A stretch of DNA of 64,000 nt from Lucinisca nassula (Eukaryota; Mollusca; Bivalvia; Lucinida; Lucinidae), in contig OY757020.1 of the NCBI GenBank assembly GCA_963580285.1, positions 104,349,497 through 104,413,496 on the forward strand. Reading direction: 5' to 3'. The notes under the pieces are model-generated. The model worked only from the letters and a program-made list of their open reading frames with translations, did not search any database and had not been told where the DNA came from. Positions 41,812-52,706 of the stretch are shown in pieces. How positions within the stretch are numbered: position 1 is the stretch's first letter; the number at the start of each line of letters is the position of its first letter. The position numbers were made by a program, and so were the translations under genes.

Positions 41812-44800
41812 AACAAGAGGCCCATGGGCCACTATGCTCACCAGAGCTCAGGTGGGCACTGCCCATCCTGCCCAATGGCAGCCATGTATTTTAACATGAT
41901 ATCATTTTAATCCACCAAATGAACCCCCATGTCCAAATGAGCACCCATGTGGACTCAGCATCTGAAAAGTTAGGCCTTTTATGAAGTAGAGGGGGTGGGG
42001 CATGGACCCAATGGAGCCCTGGTTCGTATCACTAAATGCGTCTTATCATAAGAAACAAAAATATATATGGTTTAGCAGTGGGGATCTGTAAGGCCTCTTT
42101 AACAGTTGAGGGGTTGGGACATGCCCTGTTGATCCCAGGAAAGCCCAAACTGTTGTCCCTAAATGTGTCTTATCATAAGGACCAAGTATATATATGGTTC
42201 AGTGCTGGGAATCTGACCGGTTTCAGAGATTTGAGGCCCTTTTATGAAATAGGAATGGCCCCTGCGGACCCCGCTACAGTAGGTGTGCTAATAATAAGGA
42301 ACAAGAACATATATGATTATGGGGTGGGGATTTGAATGGTTTCTGAAATATAAAGCCTTTTATGAAATGGAAGGGCGGGGCACATTGCCTCAGCACAAAG
42401 AGACCTCCAGGTTGGTGTGATTGAACGAGTCTTATCATAAGGAACAAGTATATGGTTTAGGGGTGGGGATCTGAACTATTTCTGATATATATGGCTTTTA
42501 ATGAAGTAAAGCGGTGTGGCATGGCCTGGGCGTGCCCCGGGGACTCCCAAGCTGGTGTCACTGAATGCGTCTTATCATAAGAAAGATGAATATATATGGT
42601 TTAGGGTGGGGCTAAGAACATTCTCTGAGATATAAGGCCTTATGTGAAGTGGAGGGGTGGGGCAAGGCCCAGGGAGACTCCCAGGTTGGTGTCAATGAAT
42701 GTGTCTTATCATAAGGAACAAGACTATAAATGGTTAAGGGGTGGCCATCTGTAGGGTTTCCGAGATATTGTGATATTATGAAATGGAGGGGGTGGGGCAT
42801 GGCCCCAGCATATCCCTGGGAACCCCCAGGTTGGTGTTACTGAATGCGTCTTATCATAATGAACAAGAATATATATGGTTTAGGGGTGGGGATCTGAACA
42901 GTTTCTGAAATATATGTCCTTTTTTAAAATGGAGGGGTGGGGCAAGGCCCCAGCGCGTCTCTGAGGACCCCCAGGTTGGTGTCAATGAATGTGTCTTATC
43001 ATAAGAAGCAAGCATATATATGGTTTATGGGCGGGGATCTGTAAGGTTTCCGAGATATTGGGCCTTTTATCAAATGGAGGGGGTGGGGCATGGCCCCGGT
43101 GCATCCAGGGGACTCCCAGGTTGATGTCACTGAATGGGTCTTATCAAAAGGAACAAGAATATATATGGTTTAGGGTGGGAATCTGAATGGTTTCCGAGAT
43201 ATTGGGCCTTTTATAAAGTTGAGGGGGTGGGGCCTGACCTGTGCACATCCCTGACGACCCCCAGGTTGGTGTTACTGAATGCGTCTTATCAATAGGAACA
43301 AGAATATATATGGTTTAGGGGTGGGGATCTGAACAGTTTCTGAGATATATGGCCTTTGTGAAGTGGAGGGGTGGGGCAAGGCCCCTGCGCATCTCTGAGG
43401 ACCCCCAGGTTGGTGTCAATGAATGTGTCTTATCATAAAAAGCACGCATATATATGGTTTAGGGGCGGGGATCTGTAAGGTTTACGAGATATTGGGCCTT
43501 TTATGAAATGGAGGGGGTGGGGCATGGCCCCGGCGCATCCAGGGGACTCCCAGGTTGATGTCACTGAATGGGTCTTATCATAAGGAACAAGAATATATAT
43601 GGTTTAGGGGTGGGGATCTGAATGGTTTCCGAGATATTGGGCCTTTTATTAAGTGGAGGGGGTGGGGCATGACCTCGGCGCATCCTTGAGGACCCCAAGG
43701 TTGGTGTTACTAAATGCGTCTTATCAATAGGAACAAGAACATATATGGTTTAGGGGTCGGGATCTGAATGGTTTCTGAGATATATGGCCTTTTATGAAGT
43801 GGAGGGGGTGGGGCATGGCCCCGGCACAACCTGGGGGACCCTCAGGTTGGCATAAAAGCATATGGCTGAAAGAATTTTACTCAAGAAACATTTCTATAAA
43901 AGTTTTGTCCAAATATCTGCAATGACTTGGCAGTAAATGCCATTTTTCAATTTTCCCCATTATAAGTCTATGGAAACTCTAAGTTGCCATAGCAACCAAA
44001 CTAATGGGCCGATTTTCATAAAAAACACAAACTTTCAATCCCCCAGCCCAAGGATGCTACAGATAAAATTTGGGCTGAATCGGTCCAGTGGCTTCAGAGA
44101 AGAAGATGTTTGTAAGTGTTGACGTCAGACGACGACAGACGACGACGACGACGACGCCGGACAACTGCCTATCCTATAAGCTCCCCCGGAGCCTTCGGCT
44201 ATGGTGAGCTAAAATTTGTCTAAATATCTGCAAAGGCTTGGCAGTTAATGCCATCTTTCAATTTTCCCCATTAAAAGTCAATGGAAACTCTAAGTTGCCA
44301 TAGCAACCAAACTAAATAGCCGAATTTCATAAAAAACACAAAATCTGTTGAGGCTAATAAGGAGAATATTTTCATTAAGTCTCAGCCTCATAAAGCATGC
44401 GGTTTCTGAGGAGATGATTTTTAAGTTTTATTTTCTTTTTTTTGCATTTTTGTCTCCGTGGCAACCAATAAAATTGAGCAGTAGGCCTAAAATCATATAG
44501 CAGATGCTAGATTGCTTAAGGAACATTTCTATGAAGTTTTGTCCCTATATCTGCAAAGGCTTGGCAGTTAATGTGATTTTTTAATTTTCCCCATTGTAAG
44601 TCTATGGGAGCTCTAAGTTGCTATAGCAACCAAACTGAAAAGCCGATTTCATAAAAAACACAAACTTTTAATCCCCCAACCCAAGCATGCTACAGATAAA
44701 ATTTGGGCCCAATCGACCCAGTGGTTTCAGAGGAGATGACGTTTGAAAGTGTTGACGACGCAGACGACGACGACGCAGACGACGACGGACAACTGCCTAT

Positions 44801-44843
44801 CCTAAAAGCTCCCCCGGAGCCTTCGGCTCTGGTGAGCTAAAAA
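41812..44843 (+). mobile_element. Helentron-like element 2 (or two fused) with about 13-unit tandem array
   Basis: Left end AACAAGAGGCCCATGGGCC (hairpin) and GAGCTCAGGTGGGC. About 13 diverged units of 140-155 bp fill 41965-43850. CTGCAAWGGCTTGGCAG modules follow at 43915, 44225 and 44550; (GAC)n tracts at about 44118-44155 and 44755-44790; and two terminal hairpins, GGAGCCTTCGGCTATGGTGAG at 44189 and GGAGCCTTCGGCTCTGGTGAG at 44816. Two 3' ends imply a read-through or fused copy. Confidence 0.7.
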
Positions 44844-44860
44844 GTCCAAGTTCCCTTTTT

Positions 44861-45150
44861 GGCCCCCGACCATCGGGGCTTGAAGAAATAGATGGGTTGC
44901 ATGATGCTTCCACGCAGAGCTCAAACCGACCGCATACGAGTACTGGTAAACCGCTTAGAGGATCCAAGCCTGCCCAGGCAAAGCGCCCGTCCATGCTTAT
45001 AAACACTATTAGTTTCATTGGGAGACAGGGCTTGAAATGTCATTTCATCTCAATGTCGGGTAAAAATCCCACAAAATTGAAAGCAACGTCTCCAAAATGA
45101 CCTATACAGTGTTTACGGGGACGTTAAACCTAAAATCAAACAAACAAAAC
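44861..45150 (+). repeat. SINE S3, full length
   Basis: GGCCCCCGACCATCGGGGC to GGGGACGTTAAACCTAAAAT. A nine-base deletion removes GTGCGAGTCGG after AAAGC. Confidence 0.85.
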
Positions 45151-45399
45151 CAAGTCCCCTTTCAGGTGCATTTCCCAGAGACAATCGACACAACAGTTTT
45201 GATTGTGACCGGGGATGACTGTGTTACTGGCCGTGTCTACGGAAGGCTGTGTTCTTTGACGATGGCGTCGGATGGCTGTCTTCATCAATCGTGGCTTTTA
45301 CTTTCTTTCGGGGTGGTTGGGTGAGGCAAAGATGACGTCTATCTTGCGTCACTGGGGCGTCCAACGGATATTGGTTTACAGGTGGGCAAGGCCTGCTGT

Positions 45400-45616
45400 C
45401 CTTGCAGCAGGTAAGGGTAGAGGGGGAGTGTTGTTATTTCTTCTGTCTATACAGTTCCATTCATTTTCTCCTTTCTCCTCTGTCTCACTTTTATCTCCTC
45501 TACTGTCTCTTCTATTTCTTGTCTCCCTTTCTCTGGGAGACGAGTCTCCCTTTTTGTGGGGGACGACACAAAACGACCCACAATGGTTGACGTGTCGTTA
45601 AACCAAAAACAAACTT
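45400..45616 (+). repeat. SINE S5
   Basis: GTAAGGGTAGAGGGGGAGTG, then a long pyrimidine-rich stretch (TCCATTCATTTTCTCC, CTCTTCTATTTC), GACGACACAAAACGACCCAC and the 3' end TGTCGTTAAACCAAAAAC. The pyrimidine tract is conserved with 54262-54460. Confidence 0.65.
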
Positions 45617-45814
45617 TCTTTCATTTTGTGTCATCAAAGCATTATCCTACAGTTTTGTTCTGTGAAATACTGAAAATGTTTGTCATTGTTATTAAGTAAC
45701 ACATACCCCTAAAACATCACGCCCTTCCCCGTATATAGTCGGGTAAAAACCTTAAACTGCCAATCCAGACATTTGCAGACGGCGTTTTAAATATTTTTTC
45801 TTATTTTTCAGACA

Positions 45815-45945
45815 TTCGCCGCTAGGACAACGTCAAATCATCTCGGTGCAACGTCATGCGACGTAGATTCGAAGTTGCATTAACGTCATGCCATTGTACC
45901 GACGTCGATGTGACGTCACAATTACGTCATGTGCCTGCTGGGTTC
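45815..45945. repeat. ACGTC-rich repeat
   Basis: Alternating ACGTCATG, GACGTCGATG and GTGACGTCACAATTACGTC units ending CATGTGCCTGCTGGGTT; related to 19560-19675 (CATGTGCCCACTGGG). Confidence 0.5.
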
Positions 45946-46065
45946 ATGTTTATCGTCTGCTGGTCAAGCCGTACTTTCTCCAAAAAGTAATTAAGAGAAC
46001 TGGTGAGTTGATTGTCTCTGTGATGGCCCTGAACGGAGATTTTTAACCCGAATTTCCGGATTTTT

Positions 46066-46276
46066 AACCCTTGTCCTGCTGAATTTTCAAATATACCACA
46101 CCCACTACTGATTATCAACCAATCAGATTACTTTATACAAATTATTGCAACAAGTTCACAAGTCTGAATGAAAAACAATGAAGATCATGATCAGATGGCT
46201 TTTTCAAAAGTCATCTGATCTGGATCTACATTGTTTGAAAAGTAAGCATATACGGGCTCAGCAGGATAATGGTTAA
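46066..46276. repeat. MITE D, copy 3 (TTAA-flanked)
   Basis: TTAACCCTTGTCCTGCTGAA and the inverse TCAGCAGGATAATGGTTAA. Central hairpin GATCAGATGGCTTTT..AAAAGTCATCTGATC. Confidence 0.8.
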
Positions 46277-46280
46277 GCAA

Positions 46281-46345
46281 AAGTATAGACCTGATCAGTC
46301 GCCGCGTTATGCGGCGTCTGATCTGGGTCTACACTGTTTGCCAGT
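46281..46345. repeat. GATCAG..CGCCGCG hairpin repeat
   Basis: ACCTGATCAGTCGCCGCGTTATGCGGCGTCTGATCTGG folds as a near-perfect hairpin; same core as MITE E. Confidence 0.6.
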
Positions 46346-46389
46346 CCAGTCCAGCTTCCATTGATAAGACTCTTAAGCATCGATAACAA

Positions 46390-46697
46390 GTCCCCGACCA
46401 TCGGGGCTTGAAGAAATAGATGGGCTGCATGATGCTTCCACGCAGAGCTGAAACCGACCACACACGAGTACTGGTAAACCGCTTAGAGGATCTAAGCCTG
46501 TCCAGCCAAAGTGGTGCGAGTCGGACCGTCCATGCAATAATATATATTAAACCCTGTTGGTTTCATTGGGCGACAGGGCTTGAGATACCATTTAATCTCA
46601 AATTCGGGTAAAATTCCCACAAAATTGAGAGAAACGTCCCCAAAATGACCTTTACAGTGTTGACGCGGACGTCGGACCTAAAATCAAACAAACAAAA
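46390..46697 (+). repeat. SINE S3, full length
   Basis: TCCCCGACCATCGGGGCTTG to CGCGGACGTCGGACCTAAAA, then CAAACAAA. The 3' GTTAAAC motif is mutated. Confidence 0.85.
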
Positions 46698-47839
46698 TTC
46701 TTATAGCACAAAACACCCGTAGCAGATGACATTTAAACATTTTTACCATATTTGTGAGGGTGTTTATGTGCGAGAATTTTAGGCTAGACATCGCCTTTCC
46801 ATATATACTGGTACAGTCGGCCAGAAGTAGAACATAACCTCCGTTAAGCATCAGTGTTAAATGCCAGGGGCCGGTTGTTCAAAGCACCATTAGCTTAACG
46901 AGCTCCTTAGTGGTCAAATTGTTAACGGTTCTAGTAAGTACGAGGACTGTTCAAATATGAATGCAAGTAGAACGTTTTCTCGTGCACTAATGCGAAAATC
47001 ACATGGAAATAAATATTATCGCGTAGAAAAACATTTTACCTATACATTGATACCAACCCTGTTAAAATCCGCCCACTTTAGCTGTGTATACCGTTCGATA
47101 AACACTGTCTACTCTTGTATACTAATACAAAACATGGTTGGAAGAAGGTCAGAAAACGCCGTTGAAATACGGTCCTATATTAAGAATCGTTGTATTCTTG
47201 GTATACGGTGCAAAGATATTTTTGATGAAATATGTTCGGTTTATGAAAATAATGAAATGTCTTTTCCGACAGTTTTTCGTTGGTGTAAGAAATTTAGCTG
47301 TGGGCTAGGCTCAACAGAAGATGCACCACATGATCGTCGGTCGAAAAGAGCAACATCTGCTAAGATGGTTGCTAGAGTGAAAAAAAATAATAGCTACCGA
47401 TGCACGATACACCACTAGGCAAATAGCTAGTATGGTTGGCATATCATTAGAAGCAGCTCATACAATTCTGAAACGGGATTTGAAAATGAGAAAGATCTAG
47501 TAGATGGATTCCCCATCTGTTCAGTGCGCCAAGAAGTTGCTTAAGAAGTTTCCAAATTACATTGCAAGGTCTTTCGCTAATGTCGTCATAGGTGACGAGA
47601 CATGGGTTCACTTTTTTGAGCAAAAACGAAATATTCAGAACAAAATATGGGCAACAAAGCACTGCAAAAGACCATGCATTGCAAACATGTGGGACAATTG
47701 TAATCCGTTTATTACCTGTGTCCGATTTAAACCGCGCGACAAAGTGTATAGAAATTAATAGGGCATGTGAATCTAAGACATGATTGAAAAAATACTTGGC
47801 TAGATAGCGAAAATGTGATTGAAAATTATAAAAATTCAA

Positions 47840-48651
47840 TCTTTTATCTTAATTTTGTTTATAATTTTATATTTCTTAAATAAAATTTAAACTGGTCAAT
47901 TTTGAAATGAAAATAGGACCCTTCGCCTCGTGAACCTCTCGTTTACTTCAATAGAAAATTAGCAAAAACTCACGAGGGTGTCTGTTTTTATACTGTAATA
48001 ATTAAATTATAAAATACGTTGTTAAAAATGTGACTTTAGATTCTTGAAGAAAAATGATTTTTCTTTCCAACAGTATTAAATAATTGAAGATCAAATAAAA
48101 AAAAAGTTGGTCATTTTCAGGTTGTTTTCTTGCCATTTTCAGTACTTTTAGCCGTCTCTCCTCATTGTATCTATTTATAGCTATCGGTTCTCTTATTACG
48201 CGATCATCGGATTAAATCGGAAATTTCCGGGTTTTAGCTGGTTCAAGAGGAATGTCAAAGTGAGCTGCTGAAAACATTTTTGTTAATGACATTTAATGCT
48301 GAAATAAATTTATTTTTATTTCGTCTTATTTATATATTTACTGTTTTTGATTTTTTTTTTCTTGTTTCATATATTTTTTCTGCATGTGACTGATACGCAA
48401 TTAACAAACACTTCATATTGTTTACAAAAGAAGTAGAAGAAAGAATTTTTTTTTTTTTTTCGGGTACTTCACACACATGCTTAATTGGCAATTGTTGCTA
48501 ATTACTGCCAATCATGCCGGTTGTGGGAATACTACTTAAAACCCTTAGGTACTTTTTCTGATCAGAGCTTACGTTGTACCAATGCTTCTTCATGCAGCAA
48601 GAGAAGTCTAGGATGCGCACGCTGATGTGATTCTTTGCTGGGCACACGTAA
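47840..48651. other. AT-rich insertion sequence inside the mariner
   Basis: No recognised domain or repeat. Poly-T runs at about 48352 and 48448. Confidence 0.4.
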
Positions 48652-49178
48652 ATTACCTAACATAAGTTTGTCGATATCATGTCAACAATTAAGGCTTCGG
48701 GGCCATAAAGCGATTAGTTTGCATGTATTTACACATAGAAAAATAATCATCACGAAAACACGCCTATATAATTTTGAACCCTTGAACCCCACTTTTATAT
48801 AATAAAACTGGGTTTTTACAGAGGTAAACCTTGTTTCTTATTTCTACTCTGTATATACATTGTGGGTACTCGTTACAAAGTCTACATTTTGAGCAACAGA
48901 AAATTTCACAATTTTTCATCTTAAAATTTTCTCTTTTTCGGCAATAAAATTTACTGTGTAGTTGTACAGGCATGTTTTGTAATGTGTTGTCAGGGTTGCA
49001 AATCAAAATATATTTTAATGCTAAACAGTAATCAACAAAGTTTCGATTAATAGGCATCAATCAATACATGCATAGAATTTAAGAGTTGACACGCGCTGTG
49101 TGTATATTCAAACTAATCGCTTTATGGCCCCGAAGCCTTAATTGTTGACATGATATCGACAAACTTATGTTAGGTAAT
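48652..49178. repeat. 70-bp perfect inverted repeat around an HP-A element
   Basis: 48652-48721 (begins ATTACCTAACATAAGTTTG) is the exact inverse of 49109-49178. HP-A and about 130 bp lie between. All 70 positions pair by eye. Confidence 0.85.
48747..48985. repeat. HP-A element, core deleted
   Basis: Ends ATCACGAAAACACGCC and CAGGCATGTTTTGTAATG. The core stops at GTGGGTACTCGTTACAAAG, leaving no palindrome. Confidence 0.75.
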
Positions 49179-49469
49179 CTTTAGACAAACGTTCTCTGTA
49201 GTTAATGGACTCGATCCAGTTAACGCTTTCCCTTTCACACCTAAGCTTCTGTTCATTAGAATTGAGCCTACCCCCCGCCCCCCTAAAAAAAAGAAAGAAA
49301 AAGGGTTGAGCACAATTCAAGTCTTTCTATTATAACGAAATATATCCATATAACGCACAATGAACACTCTGATCAGATTGTGCAGATGCCAGGTTGGTCT
49401 GGGGTTTGTCATATAATCTTATTCGCTAGTTATCAAGTATCCTATTTTCTTCTCCACGATATATCTCTT

Positions 49470-49746
49470 ACAGCGGTCCTAACGAGTACCCACAACCGAT
49501 GTTTTGGAGCAAGAATTCACACACTCGCGCGTCAACGTGCATTTTTTTCATATCACCAAAATAGCTATTTTTCTGATGAAAATCCGTGATAATTTTCTTA
49601 TTTATACTGCAAACATAGGTTATGGGTGTTCGTTACAACCGCCTCAATGAGCGCAAAATAGTGTATACCCCGTAACCCCAAGTTTTTTTCCTATACAAAG
49701 TGGGGTTTATGGGGTGTTCATTTCACGGACTTGTTAACCTAATGTA
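49470..49746. repeat. HP-B element with duplicated left side
   Basis: A fragment of core (GGTCCTAACGAGTACCCAC, 49475) precedes a copy with ATATCACCAAAATAGCTA arm, partial core GGTGTTCGTTACAACCGCC, CTCAATGAGCG, small hairpin and TTTCACGGACTTGTTAAC end. Confidence 0.65.
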
Positions 49747-49882
49747 TGTATTTACTTTTTTTTAGGTAAATACCAAAAATATAATTTCATCGATTGTATT
49801 GAAAACTTTTCACTTGTGCAAAAAAAAAAAGAAACTTTTCTAACGAGTGATTTGAAAACCTCATAGTTGTCACGAGTGTTTG

Positions 49883-50058
49883 CCCTTCCGCTGATTCAAG
49901 AAGGGCAGTTGTCAGTTTCTGGCGAAAGAATGTGCACTGTACTGGTTAACCGCTTACGTATAAGCCTGCCCAGGAAAGTGTTGATAGGTGAACTGTCCGG
50001 CTCAAAAATGACCTAAATAGTGTTGACTGGGCCGTTAAACTCCAATACAAACAAACAA
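49883..50058 (+). repeat. SINE S2, 5'-truncated
   Basis: CCTTCCGCTGATTCAAGAAG to GGGCCGTTAAACTCCAATAC and (CAAA)n. Confidence 0.85.
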
Positions 50059-50104
50059 AATCACGAGTGTTTCAGATATGCAAATACTTCACTGCTAATA
50101 GTGA

Positions 50105-50324
50105 TTAACCCATTTCAGACTGGAAACCCCTAAACGGATACCGTGGCAAACAGTGCAGGCCCAGATCAGTCGGCCCAGATCAGACTGATCTGGGCCTACA
50201 CTGTTTTTAAAAAATTCAACCATTTTCCAAATAGGTTTTGAAGAAAATACAACCTGCCACCCCTAAATTTTGAAATGGACTGCTGCTGTAGGAGGAAGAT
50301 TCCACTTGGTACAAAAAGGGTTAA
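50105..50324. repeat. MITE E, copy 2 (TTAA-flanked)
   Basis: TTAACCCATTTCAGACTGG to CTTGGTACAAAAAGGGTTAA. Central GCCCAGATCAGTC..GACTGATCTGGGC hairpin. Inverted relative to copies 1 and 3. Confidence 0.8.
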
Positions 50325-50448
50325 GTGATGTTAGGCCAGTATGGGTTCAACGGAAATAAAAACCGATTAGTTGTCAAATGAAATGATTAAAAATGAAACA
50401 GTTTGCTTACTGTGTTCCCCTTTATTGCTTAACGAGGCCAACAGAGCT

Positions 50449-50590
50449 TTTGTTTGTATTGGAATTTAGCGGTCCAGTCAACACTATTTTAGGTCATTTT
50501 TGAGCAGGTCAGTTTACCTATCCACTCTTTTCCTGGACAGGCTTGTACGTAAGCGGTTAACCAGTACATTGCACATGCTTTCGCTCTCAG
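50449..50590 (-). repeat. SINE S2, 3' half
   Basis: TTTGTATTGGAATTTAGCGG to ACATTGCACATGCTTTCGC. Confidence 0.75.
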
Positions 50591-50629
50591 ACGTGCGGCT
50601 TAAAATAGCCGTTTCCCACCACGTAAAGC

Positions 50630-50752
50630 AAGTCCTTGAAGAACCCCTCAAAAGCACGCTCTGTATTAACAGGGGCATACATTATTTTGCTCTTTCTGGT
50701 CCAAGACATAGATTGTGGGTACTCGTTAGAGCAGTCTCAATGATGGGTTTCA
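50630..50752. repeat. HP-B fragment
   Basis: AGGGGCATACATTATTTTGC, CCAAGACATAGATTGTGGG, TACTCGTTAGAGCAG, then core breaks off. Confidence 0.6.
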
Positions 50753-50889
50753 AACAGACCAGTGAAAGGCACGTGGAAATCAGCAGTGCAAAGCAACTGT
50801 ACTTAGTAGCGTTTGTCAATCCGTCTCAAAACTATCAAAACTTTAACATTGAGTCAACTACGTTCTACTTAACACACATTGATCATCAA

Positions 50890-51330
50890 GGCCAAGTTGT
50901 TCAAAGCAGCGTAAGTTAACCCTTTTTGTACCAAATGGAATCTGTCACATTATATACAGCAGGACTCCATTTTAAAATTTAAGGGTGTCAGGTTGTGTTT
51001 TCATCAAAATCTATTTGGAAAATGACTGAACTTTAAGCAAACAGTGCAGGCCCTGATCAGACGCCGCGTTCTGTGGCATCTGATCTGGGCCTGCACTGTT
51101 TGCCAAGGTACCCCTTTAGGTGTTTCTGGTATACTGAATGGGTTAATGAACTCGTTAATGGTCAAAACGTTAACTATTCAATAGGTACCTAATACTCTCG
51201 TATTTCTACTGGAAAATGTGAGGAGCTTTTTTGCAAATTTGATGCAAACCCTATTCGCGCTTTTTTTTTTTTTTTTTGCTGTACAATATGATAAAAAATT
51301 TAACGACTCGTTAACTAACGACTTCGCAAA
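50890..51330 (+). repeat. Host repeat I, copy 2, carrying MITE E
   Basis: GTTGTTCAAAGCAGCGTAAG, [MITE E], TGAACTCGTTAATGGTCAAA, CTAATACTCTCGTATTTC matches copy 1 around the mariner. It lies inside the mariner that interrupts copy 1. Confidence 0.75.
50916..51146. repeat. MITE E, copy 3 (TTAA-flanked), with known empty site
   Basis: TTAACCCTTTTTGTACC to AATGGGTTAA, with a GATCAGACGCCGC hairpin. The other copy of host repeat I has a single TTAA at this position, so TTAA duplication on insertion is visible. Confidence 0.85.
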
Positions 51331-52179
51331 AAAAAAAATAATAAAAAATAAAATAAATAAATAAAATAAATAAATAAAAGTGGCATTAGGTTATTTTATA
51401 AATGCGGCATAAAACAAACACTTTCCCTTACAATACTATAATATTTGAAAAGCAATTTAATCCGTATTATATATGGACCAATAAATCATCATATTTAGTT
51501 AAAACAAATATGCCACTGTAATACCCTTTAGCAATAGTCTGAGACAAGGATTAAAGGTCACAACCGATATTCATCGAAAACTGCCGACTATAGCCGAATT
51601 GCTTTAAAACAGGTGTCAAATAGCGTAATTCTGGAAACTACCTGGAAAAACTGCCAGTACAGATTCGTTCCCTTGATTTCCATTGATTTCATATGGCCGA
51701 ACTTTTCCCGTATGGCGGACCATGAGCGTCAAGAAGGTAATGTATGTCATATGCTTTTCAAATCAGGGCCCTGCTATTCAGGTTGCTGTGCCTAAAGGCA
51801 AATTTGTAAATGCGAAGTTTTACAAGAATAAAGTTCTTCGAAAATTGAAGAAATATTTCAAAGAACGAAGACCCGCAACTGGTTTGGCCAATGTCAGATT
51901 GCTACATGACAATGCGTCATCGCACAAGGCATTCATTGTGCAAGATTATCTGGAGCAGGAAAAGGTTGTTGAACTCCCTCGCCCCCCCGTATTCCCCTGA
52001 CCTTGCCCCGTGTGACTTTTTTGTTCTCGAGGTTGAAAAAATACCTTTCTGGTCGAAAATTTGTACAGCGCAAACACCTCGGTTCTGCAATATTCCAGTG
52101 CCTTCATAGTATACCTCGAAAAGACTACCAAAATGCATTCAATGATTCGATCAGAAGACTGAAAGTTTGCATATCTGTT

Positions 52180-52484
52180 TGTTTGTTTGTTTTGAAGTTT
52201 AACGGCCCAGTCAACACTATTTAGGTCATTTTTGAGCCGATCAGTTTACCTATCCACACTTTCCTGGGCAGGCTTATACGTAAGCGGTTAACCTGTACAG
52301 TGCACATTCTTTCGCCAGAAACTGACAACTGCCCTTCTTGAATCAGCGGAAGGGAGAGAATGACCGTAGAAAAGATTTCATGATCAATCTCCACGAAAGA
52401 ATGTTGCCGACCTCGGCGGGAGTAGAACCCGCGTCCTCCTGATCACCAGTCAGTCGCGCATTCGACCGAGCCGACGAGGCCGGC
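52180..52484 (-). repeat. SINE S2, full length, inside the mariner
   Basis: Complete tRNA-like head (GCCGGCCTCGTCGGCTCGG on the minus strand) and body. 13-base target duplication TTGCATATCTGTT at 52167-52179 and 52485-52497, interrupting the mariner 3' region after its coding end. Confidence 0.9.
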
Positions 52485-52706
52485 TTGCATATCTGTTAAA
52501 GGGGAATACTTTGAGGGGACAAAATAAATTTTTCATCGAAACCTATCACGGAATCATTTTTATGTTCTTAGTTGCATTCATATTTGAACAGTCCTCGTAC
52601 AACATCTAATACTCTGGTATTGTTTTTTTTTTTTGTAGAAAAAAAAATGCGTTCAGCTTTTGCATTTGCAAACGCTGTTCACATTTTTTCTGCAAAAAAT
52701 TTTCCT

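Larger units (their letters stand above)
47134..52150 (+). pseudogene. Mariner transposase, split and frameshifted
   Basis: N-terminal HTH region: RSYIKNRCILGIRCKDIFDE, FPTVFRWCKKFSCGLGSTED. A frameshift in an A-run near 47383 leads to ARYTTRQIASMVGIS, then GDETWVHFFE (first catalytic Asp, about 47600). After about 4 kb of inserted DNA it resumes at MSVKKVMYVICFSNQGPAIQ, KFYKNKVLRKLKKYF, LLHDNASSHKAF (second Asp) and SPDLAPCDFF (third Asp), with a frameshift in a C-run near 51984. Counting across the frameshift gives D34D spacing, the mariner hallmark. It cannot make protein. Confidence 0.9.
46941..52597 (+). mobile_element. Mariner transposon, expanded by nested insertions
   Basis: The first 26 bases (CGAGGACTGTTCAAATATGA..) are exactly repeated inverted at 52572-52597, and TA flanks both ends (46939-46940, 52598-52599), the expected mariner target duplication. 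The transposase is cut into an N-terminal part (to about 47680) and C-terminal part (from about 51715). Mariners are normally about 1.3 kb; here 5.66 kb because at least S2, MITE E, HP and other repeats lie inside. Confidence 0.9.

Noticed and set aside
41965..43850. Regular 150-bp array as a centromeric satellite
   Set aside because: Only about 13 diverged units, bounded by transposon-like ends; better explained as an internal array of a Helentron-like element.
45178..45324. Possible exon between TTTCAG and GTGAGG (reads VHFPETIDTTVLIVTGDD)
   Set aside because: Adjacent to SINE S3 and S5, short, no family recognised; evidence too weak.
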